A stretch of DNA of 64,000 nucleotides from Nonomuraea pusilla (GTDB taxonomy: Bacteria; Actinomycetota; Actinomycetes; Streptosporangiales; Streptosporangiaceae), in assembly GCF_900109355.1 (NCBI RefSeq), contig NZ_FOBF01000024.1, positions 1 to 64,000 of the forward strand, given 5' to 3'. The notes beneath the pieces were generated by a model. It was given only the letters and a program-made list of their open reading frames with translations, did no database searches and had not been told where the DNA came from. Of the stretch, positions 42,347 through 51,167 are shown piece by piece (positions within the stretch are counted from its first letter, which is position 1; the number at the start of each line of letters is the position of its first letter). A program made the position numbers and the translations under genes.

Positions 42347-43945
42347 CTACTGCCCGAAGATCCTCATCTGCAGCATCACGGTGAGCCTGGCGTCGGGGTC
42401 GGACAGGTCGAGCCCGCTGATCTCGACCAGCCGCTTGAGCCGATACCTGAACGTGTTGGGGTGGACGTGCACCTGGGCCGAGGCCAGGTTGACGTCGCCG
42501 AACGCGTCGAGGTAGGCCCGCAGCGTGCTGACGAGTTCGCTGCCGTGCTCCCTGTCGTGGGCGATCAGCCGCTGGTACGGCCCCGTGGGGGTCTGCTCCT
42601 CGGCGTTGGCCACGTCGGCCACCTGGAGCAGCAGCGACTCGAAGTGGACCGTGCTGTAGCCGGCCGCCTCGCCGGTGGCGTTCCTCGCACGCAGCACGCG
42701 CAGCGCCCGGTCGGCGTCGGCGCGGGACCTGGTGACCTGCGGCAGGCTGGCGGCCAGCCTGCCGACGCCCACGTTGGCGGTGTGCCGCGGGCCGACCCTG
42801 GCGAGGAAGCTCTGCGCTACGTGCACCGCCCGCGCCTCCTCGTCGCCGGCGCGCGACGGGTCGCCGGGGTTGAGCGGCAGCACCGCGTAGGCCACCGAGC
42901 CGACGGGCGCGGCCGCCGCCTTCGGGTGGATGGCGGCGACGTGCAGGGCGAGCGCGTCGCAGAAGCGCTGCCTGTCGCCCTCCGCGCGGGCGGGGTCGAC
43001 GCCCGGCGGGTCGATGAGCTGGGCGGCGAGCACGCACAGGCGCTGCGTGGCGATGCCGAGCCTGCCCGCGGCCTCGGCGGCGTCGGCGCCGCCCGCGAGG
43101 ACGGTGGACAGCAGGTCGGCGCGCAGCCTGCGCTGCGTGTCGGCCCCGGCCCGCTCGCGCAGGAGCTGCAGCGCGACGATCTTGGCGGCGTCGGCGAGCG
43201 CGCGCTGCCGCTGCGGCGTCAGCGGCTCGCGCACCGCCGCCCAGATCGAGCCGAGGATCTCGTCGCCGGAGCGCACCGCCATCGCGACCCGGTTGATGCT
43301 GTCGCCGTCGAGCTCGATGTAGACCGGCTCGCGGCCCTGGTAGAGCTGCTTGAAGACGCCGCGGTCCTCCAGCATGCGCCGGTAGCGCGGAGGCACCTGG
43401 CGGCCGAGGACGGTCTCCACCCGTCCAGGGTCGGCCTCCTCCTGCCGGCCCGAGAACGCCAGCACCCGCGACGACCTGTCCTCGATGGTGACGGGCGCGT
43501 CGAGCAGCGCGCACACCGCGTTGGCCAGCGAGAACAGGTCGCCCTGCGGCCCTTCGCCGGGCTCCGACAGGTCGCCCTCGGCCAGGAGCGAGCGCAGCAG
43601 GGCGACGATCTGCGCCCAGGACGCCGCCCTGGTCAGGCCGAGCACCGCCACGCCCGTCTCCAGGACCGTGGCGCGGACCTGCTCGTCCACGTCCACCGGG
43701 AGCTTCACCACCACGCCGGCGGCGCCGCGCGCCGACTGCAGCAGGGCGCTGATCTCGGGCGCCCCGCGCACGCCGACGCCGAGCACGATCGCGCCCGGCT
43801 GCACGAGCGGCTCGTCGAACGGGTCGTGGATGTGCACGCCGGTGACCTCGGCGTCGAGGTCACCGGGAGAGGCTGCCACGTCGAGGACAGTGCTGCCCAG
43901 GTCGTGCAGGATCCGCCCGAGGCTGGCACGCGGACGGTTGTTCAT
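42347..43945 (-). CDS. PucR-family transcriptional regulator
   Basis: 532 residues. N-terminal ligand-sensing region (about 1-280: PucR-like start LGRILHDLG...EPLVQPGAIVLGVGV, then a GGDEF-like/GAF-type segment IEDRSSRVLAFSG) and a C-terminal helix-turn-helix of the PucR/CdaR type (LASAQVHVHPNTFRYRLKRLVEISG). ATG 43945 follows TATGGT (43957-43952) by 6 nt, so it may have its own leaderless promoter inside the operon. Embedded between hydrolases and transporter genes, which it presumably controls. Confidence 0.9.
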   Translation of the reverse strand: MNNRPRASLGRILHDLGSTVLDVAASPGDLDAEVTGVHIHDPFDEPLVQPGAIVLGVGVRGAPEISALLQSARGAAGVVVKLPVDVDEQVRATVLETGVAVLGLTRAASWAQIVALLRSLLAEGDLSEPGEGPQGDLFSLANAVCALLDAPVTIEDRSSRVLAFSGRQEEADPGRVETVLGRQVPPRYRRMLEDRGVFKQLYQGREPVYIELDGDSINRVAMAVRSGDEILGSIWAAVREPLTPQRQRALADAAKIVALQLLRERAGADTQRRLRADLLSTVLAGGADAAEAAGRLGIATQRLCVLAAQLIDPPGVDPARAEGDRQRFCDALALHVAAIHPKAAAAPVGSVAYAVLPLNPGDPSRAGDEEARAVHVAQSFLARVGPRHTANVGVGRLAASLPQVTRSRADADRALRVLRARNATGEAAGYSTVHFESLLLQVADVANAEEQTPTGPYQRLIAHDREHGSELVSTLRAYLDAFGDVNLASAQVHVHPNTFRYRLKRLVEISGLDLSDPDARLTVMLQMRIFGQ

Positions 43946-43971
43946 CGGCTCACCATACGCGCAGGCTGCCA

Positions 43972-44811
43972 TCACGCGCGCAGGCGGTCCACCGCGACCC
44001 TGGCCGCGCGCCCGATGGCGGCGTCGGCCGCCGGGTGCCGGAAGCCGAGCGCCGCGGTGCGGACGAACACCGCGACGGCGTACCGCTTGCCGTCGGGGTA
44101 CTCGACGACGGCCGCCTCGTTGCGGACGCCCCACAGCGTGCCCGTCTTGCCGGAGACCTTCACCTCGTCGCCGAACCCGGAGGCGAGCCGGTGCGGCCAC
44201 ACCTGCCTGCTCATGATCGCGCGCACCTCGGCGCACGCTTCGGCGGGACCCGCCTCGTCCCGCCAGATCATGCTGAGCAGCGTGGTCGTCTCGCGGGGCG
44301 TCGCCGACGTGGTCCGTTCGGGGTCGCGCACCGCGAGCCGCCTGACCTGCTCGTCACGCAGCTCCTCCAGGTCGACGTCGCCCAGCTCGGCCCTGATCTG
44401 GTCGAACAGCTCGGCGCAGCCGCCGATCAGCCGCGTGCGGGTCAGGCCGAGCCCGGCGAGCGTGGCCTGCACGCGCTCCAGGCCGACCCTGCGCAGCAGC
44501 ACGTCGGTGGCGGCGTTGTCGCTGAGCGTCAGCATCAGGTGGGCGAGGTCCCTGAGCGTGAGCGAGACGTCATCGGCGCAGCCCGAGACGCCGATCCCGC
44601 CGTCCTTGTCGGCGGCGGTGACGGTGAGTCGCTCGGTGCGGTCCAGTTCCCCGGCCGCCGCCTGCCTGGCGTACTCCAGCGCGATGGGGATCTTGAACAC
44701 CGAGGCGAGGACGACCGGCTCGTCGGGGTCGAGCCCGGTCTCGGCGTCTGCGTCGACGTCCCTGGCGTGCACGAAGCCCCGCGCGCCCGCGGCGTCGAAG
44801 ATCTCACGCAC
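43972..44811 (-). CDS. class A beta-lactamase-like serine hydrolase (cytoplasmic)
   Basis: 279 residues with S37-x-x-K40 (SVFK), SDN loop at 97-99 (LTLSDNAATD), and KTG in KVSGKTGTLWG, the three active-site elements of class A beta-lactamases/DD-peptidases. There is no signal peptide, so it acts inside the cell, unlike resistance enzymes. GTG 44811 overlaps the preceding gene by 8 nt. Gene context suggests hydrolysis of an imported amide or D-peptide. Confidence 0.87.
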   Translation of the reverse strand: MREIFDAAGARGFVHARDVDADAETGLDPDEPVVLASVFKIPIALEYARQAAAGELDRTERLTVTAADKDGGIGVSGCADDVSLTLRDLAHLMLTLSDNAATDVLLRRVGLERVQATLAGLGLTRTRLIGGCAELFDQIRAELGDVDLEELRDEQVRRLAVRDPERTTSATPRETTTLLSMIWRDEAGPAEACAEVRAIMSRQVWPHRLASGFGDEVKVSGKTGTLWGVRNEAAVVEYPDGKRYAVAVFVRTAALGFRHPAADAAIGRAARVAVDRLRA

Positions 44812-46129
44812 GGGGCACGGCCCGGCTGTTGTGCAGGTACGCGGCCACCCCGTCGCGCATGACGAAGGTGACGCTGTCGTGCACGCCGTCCTCCGCCTCC
44901 ACCGCGACGAACGAGTCGCCCGAGTGGTGGACGTACGTGGTGGTGCTGCGCGTCGCGCCCATGTCCTGCATGAGCTCGCCGGGCACCAGCGTGATCGCCA
45001 GCCCGCCGTCCGGCGTCCCTTCGACCTCCCACACGGCCGTCGGCCCCTCGTACACGCCGGTGTACGGCGCGAGGTCCACCGTCTGCGGCGACTCGGGCGG
45101 CACCGGCAGGTCGGGCAGGTCGAGGCCGGTGGTCTCCCTGATGAGGGGGAGCGCCAGGTCGGTGATGAGCCCGGCGAAGCCGCCGCCGTTGGCGCTCATG
45201 GCGAGGACGACGCCCGACTCCGGCATGATCCGCCAGAACGTGCTCTGGCCGACGGTGCCGCCGTCGTGGCCGTAGGCCCCCCAGTCGAACAGCTCGAACC
45301 CGAGGCCCCACCCCGAGCCCAGCAGCCCCGACACGCCGGGGACGGACACCTGCTGCTCGCGCATGGCGGCGACCGTCTCCTCCGACAGCACCCGGTCGCC
45401 GCTCTCCGACAGGCCTCCCGCCAGGAACATCCGGCCGAAGCGGACCAGTTCGCGCGGCGTGAGGCACATGGTGGACCCCGCGGGCGCGTTGGAGCGGGGC
45501 ATCTGCCACTGCCTGTGGACCGTCCGGTCCGGCCCGAGGTGCCCCACGGCCGTCCTGAACAGCACGGCCTCCTCGCCCAGCAGCGCGGCGTGGGTGACGC
45601 CGAGCGGGGCGTACAGGTGGTCGCGCACCGCCTGCTCCCAGGTGGTGCCGCGCAGCCGGGCCACGATCGCGCCCAGCACGCAGTAGCCGGCGTTGCAGTA
45701 CGAGAACATGGCTCCCGGCGCGTGGACGTGCCCGGCGCCCCGCAGGTACCCCATGTACTGGTCGAGGCAGTCGTCGCCGCGCCCGGTGTCCTCGAACAGG
45801 TCGCCGTCGAACCCGCCGGTGTGCGAGAGCAGCTGCCTGACGGTGACCACGGCGCCGTCGGCCACGGCGAACTCGGGCAGGTAGTCGGTCACCGGCCGGT
45901 CCAGCTCGACCAGCCCCTCCTCGACGAGCTGCATGACGAGGGCGGCCGTCCAGACCTTCGTGGTGGACCCGACCTGGAACAGGCTGTCGGTGGTGGTCTC
46001 GACCCCGGTGTCGCGGTTGACCACGCCGGTGGCGGCCTCGTGCAGCTCGCCGTCCACGTACAGGGCGATGGCCGCCCCGGGAACGCCGTGCGCGCGGGCC
46101 GCCTCTGCGAGACGCTCGGTCAGTTTCAT
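44804..46129 (-). CDS. class C-type serine hydrolase (beta-lactamase/D-aminopeptidase-like), paralog 1
   Basis: 441 residues. S55-x-x-K58 (STTK) and Y144-x-N146 (YCN) mark the active site of the class C beta-lactamase/DD-peptidase fold; HDGGTVGQ is the third element. A ~110-residue C-terminal domain (VDLAPYTGVYEGPTAVWEV) resembles the lipocalin-like domain of D-aminopeptidases. No signal peptide. ATG with GGGAGGA 3 nt upstream. About half identical over long stretches to the next gene (GDLFEDTGRGDDCLDQY against GDLFLDTGRGDDCLEKY). Confidence 0.88.
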   Translation of the reverse strand: MKLTERLAEAARAHGVPGAAIALYVDGELHEAATGVVNRDTGVETTTDSLFQVGSTTKVWTAALVMQLVEEGLVELDRPVTDYLPEFAVADGAVVTVRQLLSHTGGFDGDLFEDTGRGDDCLDQYMGYLRGAGHVHAPGAMFSYCNAGYCVLGAIVARLRGTTWEQAVRDHLYAPLGVTHAALLGEEAVLFRTAVGHLGPDRTVHRQWQMPRSNAPAGSTMCLTPRELVRFGRMFLAGGLSESGDRVLSEETVAAMREQQVSVPGVSGLLGSGWGLGFELFDWGAYGHDGGTVGQSTFWRIMPESGVVLAMSANGGGFAGLITDLALPLIRETTGLDLPDLPVPPESPQTVDLAPYTGVYEGPTAVWEVEGTPDGGLAITLVPGELMQDMGATRSTTTYVHHSGDSFVAVEAEDGVHDSVTFVMRDGVAAYLHNSRAVPRA

Positions 46130-46145
46130 TCGTCCTCCCGGACGC

Positions 46146-47447
46146 TCAGGCGGTCTTGGGGGTGGCGCGGACGCCGAGGTGCAGGTAGGGGGTGCCGTCG
46201 GCGAGCTCGTAGAACACACCGGAGGTCCAGTCGGGCTCACCGGGGCGGCGGACGACGAACGTCACGTCGTCCACGGCGACGCCGTCGAGCTCCATGGGCT
46301 CCTGGAGCGCGGCGAGGGCGCCGGTCGCCTCCATGCGCAGCCGCAGGCCGCCGTCGCGGACGGTGATCGTCATGCGGGCGCCGACCCGCTCGTAGACGCC
46401 GGCGTGGCGCGTCAGGTCCACGTCCACGGGCTCGGCGGGCGGGCCGAGCGTGGGGGGCACGGTGATGCCGTCCAGCTCGGCGAACAGCTCGGTGGCCACC
46501 CGGTGGGTGAACGCGCCGCTGTGGCCGCCGTTGGCGGTGACGCACACGACCGTGCCGGTGTCGGGCACCACCCACAGCATGGCGTGCTGGCCGATCGTGT
46601 TGCCGCCGTGCGAGACGACCAGGTGACCGTCCCACTCGTCGAGGATCCAGCCGATCCCCCACTGCCTGCCCAGCGTGTACGGGTTCGGGATGTCGACCTG
46701 CGGCTCCCACATCGCCCGCGGGTTCTCCAGCAGGCCACCCTCCAGGTGGGCCCGGCCGAAGGCCACCACGTCCGCCGGGCTCGCGCAGATCAGGCCCGCC
46801 GGGCCGACCGAGCGCATCAGGCCCCAGACGGGGGCGGTCTTCCCGTCCTCGACGTGGCCCATCGCGGCGCGGAAGCGCAGCACGTCCTCCGGCAGCGTCC
46901 AGGTGTGCGCCAGGCCCAGCGGCTCGGCGATCTCCTCGCGCAGCACGTCGTCCCACCGCTTGCCGGACAGCACCTCCAGCACCCGCCCCGCGATGACGAA
47001 CCCCGAGTTGCAGTACGACTGGGTCGCCCCCAGCGGGTGGTTCTGCGCCAGGTCCGCGCAGGCGGCCACGTACTTCTCCAGGCAGTCGTCACCGCGTCCC
47101 GTGTCGAGGAACAGGTCGCCGTCGATGCCGCTGGTGTGCGACAGCAGGTGCCGGATCGTCACCCGCTTGCTGACGTCCGGGTCGGCCACGGCGAAGCCGG
47201 GCAGCACCTCGGCCACCGGGGTGTCCAAGGTCAGCTCGCCCCGCTCGACGCGCATCATGAGCAGGGTGGCCGTCCACACCTTGGTGACGGAGCCGATCTG
47301 GTAGAGCGCGTCCGGGGTCGCCTCGACCCCGGTGTCGCGGTTGAGCGTCCCGGCGGCGAACTCGTGCAGCTCGCCCCGGTGCAGGTACGCCAGGGCGGCC
47401 CCCGGCACTTCGAATTCCTCGATCAGCTCGGCGAGCCGCTGACCCAT
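46146..47447 (-). CDS. class C-type serine hydrolase, paralog 2
   Basis: 433 residues, same architecture as its neighbour: S53-x-x-K56 (SVTK), YCN, and HGGNTIGQ, then a C-terminal beta-barrel-like domain (VDLTRHAGVYERVGARMTITV). No signal peptide. ATG 47447 lies 25 nt inside the S9 peptidase gene, implying coupled translation. The pair clearly arose by tandem duplication. Confidence 0.88.
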   Translation of the reverse strand: MGQRLAELIEEFEVPGAALAYLHRGELHEFAAGTLNRDTGVEATPDALYQIGSVTKVWTATLLMMRVERGELTLDTPVAEVLPGFAVADPDVSKRVTIRHLLSHTSGIDGDLFLDTGRGDDCLEKYVAACADLAQNHPLGATQSYCNSGFVIAGRVLEVLSGKRWDDVLREEIAEPLGLAHTWTLPEDVLRFRAAMGHVEDGKTAPVWGLMRSVGPAGLICASPADVVAFGRAHLEGGLLENPRAMWEPQVDIPNPYTLGRQWGIGWILDEWDGHLVVSHGGNTIGQHAMLWVVPDTGTVVCVTANGGHSGAFTHRVATELFAELDGITVPPTLGPPAEPVDVDLTRHAGVYERVGARMTITVRDGGLRLRMEATGALAALQEPMELDGVAVDDVTFVVRRPGEPDWTSGVFYELADGTPYLHLGVRATPKTA

Positions 47448-49273
47448 TGCTCCAGCCACGCGACGATCCTTTCGTTGTAGTCGTAGCGGTGTGACGGCCG
47501 TCCGTTCAGGGGGAACAGGTGTGACGCGCCCGGGTAACGCACGAGCCGCACCGGCACGCCCTGCTCGCGCAGCGCGGCGAACCACTGCTCGGCCTGGCCG
47601 ACCGGGCAGCGGTCGTCCGCCTCGCCGTGCAGGAGCAGCGTAGGCGTCGTCACCTGGGAGACGTTGGTCATGGGCGACTGCGCGGCCACGTCGCCCGCGC
47701 ACTCGTACGTCTTGATGAGCGCTCCGGCGTCCGAGGTGCCGGACATGCTCATCAGGTCGCTGACGCAGCCCCCGGGGACGGCGGCCTTGAAGCGGTCCGT
47801 CCTGGAGGTGAGCCAGCAGGACATGTAGCCGCCGTAGCTGTAGCCGGCGACGGCCAGCCGGTCGGGGTCGGCGACGCCCTCGGCCACCAGCGTGTCCACG
47901 GCCGACAGGAAGTCCTGCTCGTCGGCCAGGCCCCAGGCGCCGACCGCGGCGGTGTAGAACGCCTCGCCGTACCCGTCGCTGGCGCGCGGGTTGAGCGTGA
48001 GGATCGTCCAGCCGCGCGCGGCGAGCACCTGGTGGTAGAGGTGGGCGCCGTCGAAGGCGGGCGCCCAGGCGTTGTGCGGCCCTCCGTGCACGTCCAGCAG
48101 CAGCGGGCCGGGGCCCTCGCGCGTCTCGTCGCGCAGCACGAACCCCTCGACGCGCGTGCCGTCCGGCGCGGTGAACAGGCGGGCGCGCGGCGTGAACAGC
48201 TCGACGTCCGCCAGGGCGTACGCGGTCAGCGGCTCGCCGTCGAGGTAGACCTCGCCCGGCCCGTACGGGTCGGCCGCCACGTAGGCGACCCGGCCCCCGG
48301 CGACGCTGACGCCGGAGACGGTGAGGTCGCCGCCTGCGATCTTCAGCGCGGGGCCGTCGCCAGACAGCCGGTAGACGTGCGTGCTGCCCCGGTCGCGGGC
48401 GCAGAACAGCAGGTCGTCGCCGAGCCGGGCGGGCGTGGCGCCCGGGTAGCCGGGGGCGCCGGTCATGACGTTGCGGTCGAGGCCCGTCCGCAGCTCCTCC
48501 AGCCCGCCGGGGCCGAGCGTGTACAGGCGGGTGTGGCCGACCGTGGCGGGCAGCCCGGCGACGACGAGGCGGTCGCCCAGCCACCAGGCGCCCGTGCAGA
48601 TGATCTCGGGCCCGGTGAGCCGCTCGGGCTCGCCGGGCGACTCGGCGCCGGCGTCCACCGCGTACACGGCACTCTCGGGCGCCAGGTCGCGGTCGGGTGC
48701 CATGCCCGCGGTGAACGCCAGCCGCTTGCCGTCGGGCGACCAGGCGGGCTCGCCCGCGTGGAAGCCGCCCTCGGTCAGCTGGACGGTCTCGCCGGTCGCC
48801 ACGTCGGTGACGAACAGGTGGGTGGTCAGCCCGCGCAGCAGCCCCACCCCGTCCGCCTTGAACTCCAGCGTGTCGGCCACGACCGGGGCCGACGGGTCGG
48901 GGTCGCCGTGCGGCGCGGCGTAGGCGACGCGGCCGCCGTCGGGCGACCAGACGGCCGCGCCCGAGCCCAGCGGCGCCCGGGTGAGGGGGCGCGGCTCTCC
49001 GCCGTCCATGGGCAGCAGGTGGATCTGGGGGCGGCCCTCGACCGGGCGCAGGAACGCGAGCCTCCGGCCGTCGGGCGACCAGCGGGGCGCGCTGCCGGCG
49101 GCCAGGCGGCGCGGCTCGGCGCCGGGGACGGCGAGCCAGATCTCGGTGACGTTCTCGTCGGAGTCGCGGCCGGCGGTGGTCAGCGTGTAGGCGACGGCGC
49201 CGCCGTCGGGGCGCAGCCGCGGATCGGAGGGGACCGCGAGGCGGTAGAGGTCGTCGAGCGCGAGGCGTGGCAT
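47423..49273 (-). CDS. S9-family prolyl-oligopeptidase-type peptidase
   Basis: 616 residues: a WD/TolB-like beta-propeller (repeated WSPDG motifs up to about residue 370) and a C-terminal alpha/beta hydrolase with Ser479 (GYSYGGYM), Asp553 (HGEADDRCP) and His585 (GASHLF). Cleaves short peptides, often acyl-aminoacyl or dipeptides. No signal peptide. ATG follows TACCGT (49285-49280) by 6 nt: probable leaderless start of the whole nine-gene block. Confidence 0.92.
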   Translation of the reverse strand: MPRLALDDLYRLAVPSDPRLRPDGGAVAYTLTTAGRDSDENVTEIWLAVPGAEPRRLAAGSAPRWSPDGRRLAFLRPVEGRPQIHLLPMDGGEPRPLTRAPLGSGAAVWSPDGGRVAYAAPHGDPDPSAPVVADTLEFKADGVGLLRGLTTHLFVTDVATGETVQLTEGGFHAGEPAWSPDGKRLAFTAGMAPDRDLAPESAVYAVDAGAESPGEPERLTGPEIICTGAWWLGDRLVVAGLPATVGHTRLYTLGPGGLEELRTGLDRNVMTGAPGYPGATPARLGDDLLFCARDRGSTHVYRLSGDGPALKIAGGDLTVSGVSVAGGRVAYVAADPYGPGEVYLDGEPLTAYALADVELFTPRARLFTAPDGTRVEGFVLRDETREGPGPLLLDVHGGPHNAWAPAFDGAHLYHQVLAARGWTILTLNPRASDGYGEAFYTAAVGAWGLADEQDFLSAVDTLVAEGVADPDRLAVAGYSYGGYMSCWLTSRTDRFKAAVPGGCVSDLMSMSGTSDAGALIKTYECAGDVAAQSPMTNVSQVTTPTLLLHGEADDRCPVGQAEQWFAALREQGVPVRLVRYPGASHLFPLNGRPSHRYDYNERIVAWLEQWVSGSPS

Positions 49274-49501
49274 GTCCGCACGGTAGGCGCCGGTGCGCGG
49301 CGGCAGCTATGGGGCGTCGTACGAACGGAGGCGGTCGCGTTGTGCTGCCGCCCAAACGGGGAGAGCAGGGGCGGCGGGAGACGCGACGGAGTCCGTGCCC
49401 GGACGCCGCGCCGGGCCCGCGGCCGGGCGGGGCCCTGGGGCGGCTCCACGAAAGCCGGGCCCGTCTTGGTGATCCCGCACGAATCCCCTGCCCACCGCGA
49501 T

Positions 49502-49514
49502 GACATAACGTCAC
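49502..49514 (+). promoter_or_regulatory. ACATAACGTCA motif upstream of the GNAT gene
   Basis: TGACATAACGTCA, imperfectly palindromic (TGAC...GTCA), 28 bp before the GTG. The core 11-mer recurs in the same relative orientation upstream of the RiPP-like peptide gene (58388-58378). The rest of 49274-49541 shows no further gene. Confidence 0.35.
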
Positions 49515-49541
49515 CCCCGGTGTGACGGAAGGGGGCGGCCG

Positions 49542-50318
49542 GTGGTCGCGGTCAGGGAGCTCCACGCACTCGCCGACTTCGAGCGGGTGTACGCGCTGTT
49601 CGAGGACATCTGGGGATTCCACCCGGAGGAACAGCCGGTCAACGTGCCGATGATGCGCGCGCTCGCGCACAGCGGCGGCTACGTCGCGGGCGCGTTCGAC
49701 GGCGACCTGCTGGTGGGCGCCTCGGTCGGGTTCCTCGCGGCGGGCGCCGCGCTGCACTCCCACATCACGGGCAGCGCGACGTCGGGACGGGGCGTCGGCC
49801 TGGCGCTCAAGCGGCACCAGCGCGCCTGGGCGCTGGAGCGCGGCCTCGAACGCATCACCTGGACCTACGACCCGCTCGTGCGCCGCAACGCCCATTTCAA
49901 CCTGGTGAAGCTGGGCGCGCGGCCGACCGAGTACCTGCCGCGCTTCTACGGCGAGATGGCCGACGCCATCAACGCGGGCGACGACTCCGACCGGGTGCTG
50001 GCCGTCTGGGAGCTGTCGGCGCCGCACGTGGAGACCCTGGCCCTCGGCGGGCACCCGGTCCCTCCCCCGGTCGAGGGGGCCGCGGTCGCGCTGGCGGCCG
50101 AGGGCGGGCACCCGGTGGCGCGGCCCGCGGGCACGGCGACCGTGCTCGTCGCCGTGCCCGAGGACGTCGAGGCGCTGCGCCGCGCCGACCCGGGGGCCAC
50201 CAAGGCGTGGCGGGTGGCCGTCCGCGAGACGCTGGGCGGCCTGCTGGAGGCGGGCGGCAGGGTGACGGGCTTCCACGACAAGGCGTACTACGTCGTGGAA
50301 CGCTTCCAGGAACGCTGA
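49542..50318 (+). CDS. GNAT-family N-acetyltransferase
   Basis: 258 residues with a GNAT fold: VRELHALADFERVYALFEDIW at the start, acetyl-CoA loop region SGRGVGLALKRHQRAWALERGL, and TWTYDPLVRRNAHFNLVKLGA, a motif of the larger GNAT proteins annotated near PhnO-like acetyltransferases. Substrate unknown. GTG start. Convergent with the phosphonate transporter. Confidence 0.82.
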   Translation: MVAVRELHALADFERVYALFEDIWGFHPEEQPVNVPMMRALAHSGGYVAGAFDGDLLVGASVGFLAAGAALHSHITGSATSGRGVGLALKRHQRAWALERGLERITWTYDPLVRRNAHFNLVKLGARPTEYLPRFYGEMADAINAGDDSDRVLAVWELSAPHVETLALGGHPVPPPVEGAAVALAAEGGHPVARPAGTATVLVAVPEDVEALRRADPGATKAWRVAVRETLGGLLEAGGRVTGFHDKAYYVVERFQER

Positions 50319-50327
50319 AAGCCGGGC

Positions 50328-51167
50328 TCAGGCGCCGATGCGGCGCCGTACGTGGGCGGAGAGCTGGTCCACGGCGACGACGAGCACCATCACGAGCATG
50401 AGGTGGGTGACCATCTCGCCGAAGCGGAACAGCTTGATCGACTGGTTGACGAGGAACCCGATGCCGCCCGCGCCGACCAGGCCGAGCACCAGCGACGAGC
50501 GCACGTTGACGTCGAAGCGGTAGAGCAGCAGCCCGACGAACTGCGGCACGACCGAGGGCAGCACGGCGTGCGCCGCCACCTGCGTGCCGGAGGCGCCGCT
50601 GACGCGCAGCGCGTCGCGCGGCCCGAGGTCGATCTCCTCCATCGCCTCGGCCCACAGCTTCCCCATCACGCCGGTGTTGTGGAAGATCAGCGCCAGCACG
50701 CCCGCGAACGGCCCCAGCCCGACAGCCGTGACGAAGACCAGCGCGAAGACGACGTCGGGCACGGCGCGCAGGAACGACAGCACCGACCGCGCCGCCTGGT
50801 AGGCCCACCGGTTCGGCGTGGTCGTACGGGCCGCGAGCAGCGCCAGCACCAGCGCCGACGGCACCGACAGGGTGGTGCCGAGCAGCCCGATGGCGAGCGT
50901 GACGAGCGCGGCCCGCGCGCCGGTGAGCAGCACGCCGGCCGACAGGTCGGGCGGCAGCGCCTGCTCCAGGAAGTCGGCCATGCCGCGCCAGCCCTGCAGC
51001 AGCGCCACGGGGGAGAACTCGGTGCCGCGCCAGGCGAGCACGTGGGCGGCCACCACGAGGACGGCGACGGCGGCGGTGGCCGCGGAGACGGGCCGCCTGC
51101 GCGGCGGCGCGGGCGCGGCGCCGCCCGGCAGGGGGCCGGCGCCCGCGGAGGTCGCTGCTCTGCTCAT
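50328..51167 (-). CDS. phnE: phosphonate ABC transporter permease
   Basis: 279 residues with about six membrane helices after a Pro-rich cytoplasmic start. The EAA loop is DALRVSGASGTQVAAHAVLPSVVPQF, typical of PhnE, and RSSLVLGLVGAGGIGFLVNQSI closes the family signature. Overlaps phnC (ATGA). Confidence 0.92.
   Translation of the reverse strand: MSRAATSAGAGPLPGGAAPAPPRRRPVSAATAAVAVLVVAAHVLAWRGTEFSPVALLQGWRGMADFLEQALPPDLSAGVLLTGARAALVTLAIGLLGTTLSVPSALVLALLAARTTTPNRWAYQAARSVLSFLRAVPDVVFALVFVTAVGLGPFAGVLALIFHNTGVMGKLWAEAMEEIDLGPRDALRVSGASGTQVAAHAVLPSVVPQFVGLLLYRFDVNVRSSLVLGLVGAGGIGFLVNQSIKLFRFGEMVTHLMLVMVLVVAVDQLSAHVRRRIGA

Noticed and set aside
43972..44811. Beta-lactam resistance gene
   Set aside because: The active-site motifs fit, but there is no signal peptide and the gene sits in a peptide-uptake block, so a resistance role is not supported.
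46146..50276. 1376-residue minus-strand open frame
   Set aside because: Only its last 433 residues are a real protein; the upstream part is an antisense or out-of-frame reading of the S9 peptidase and GNAT genes.
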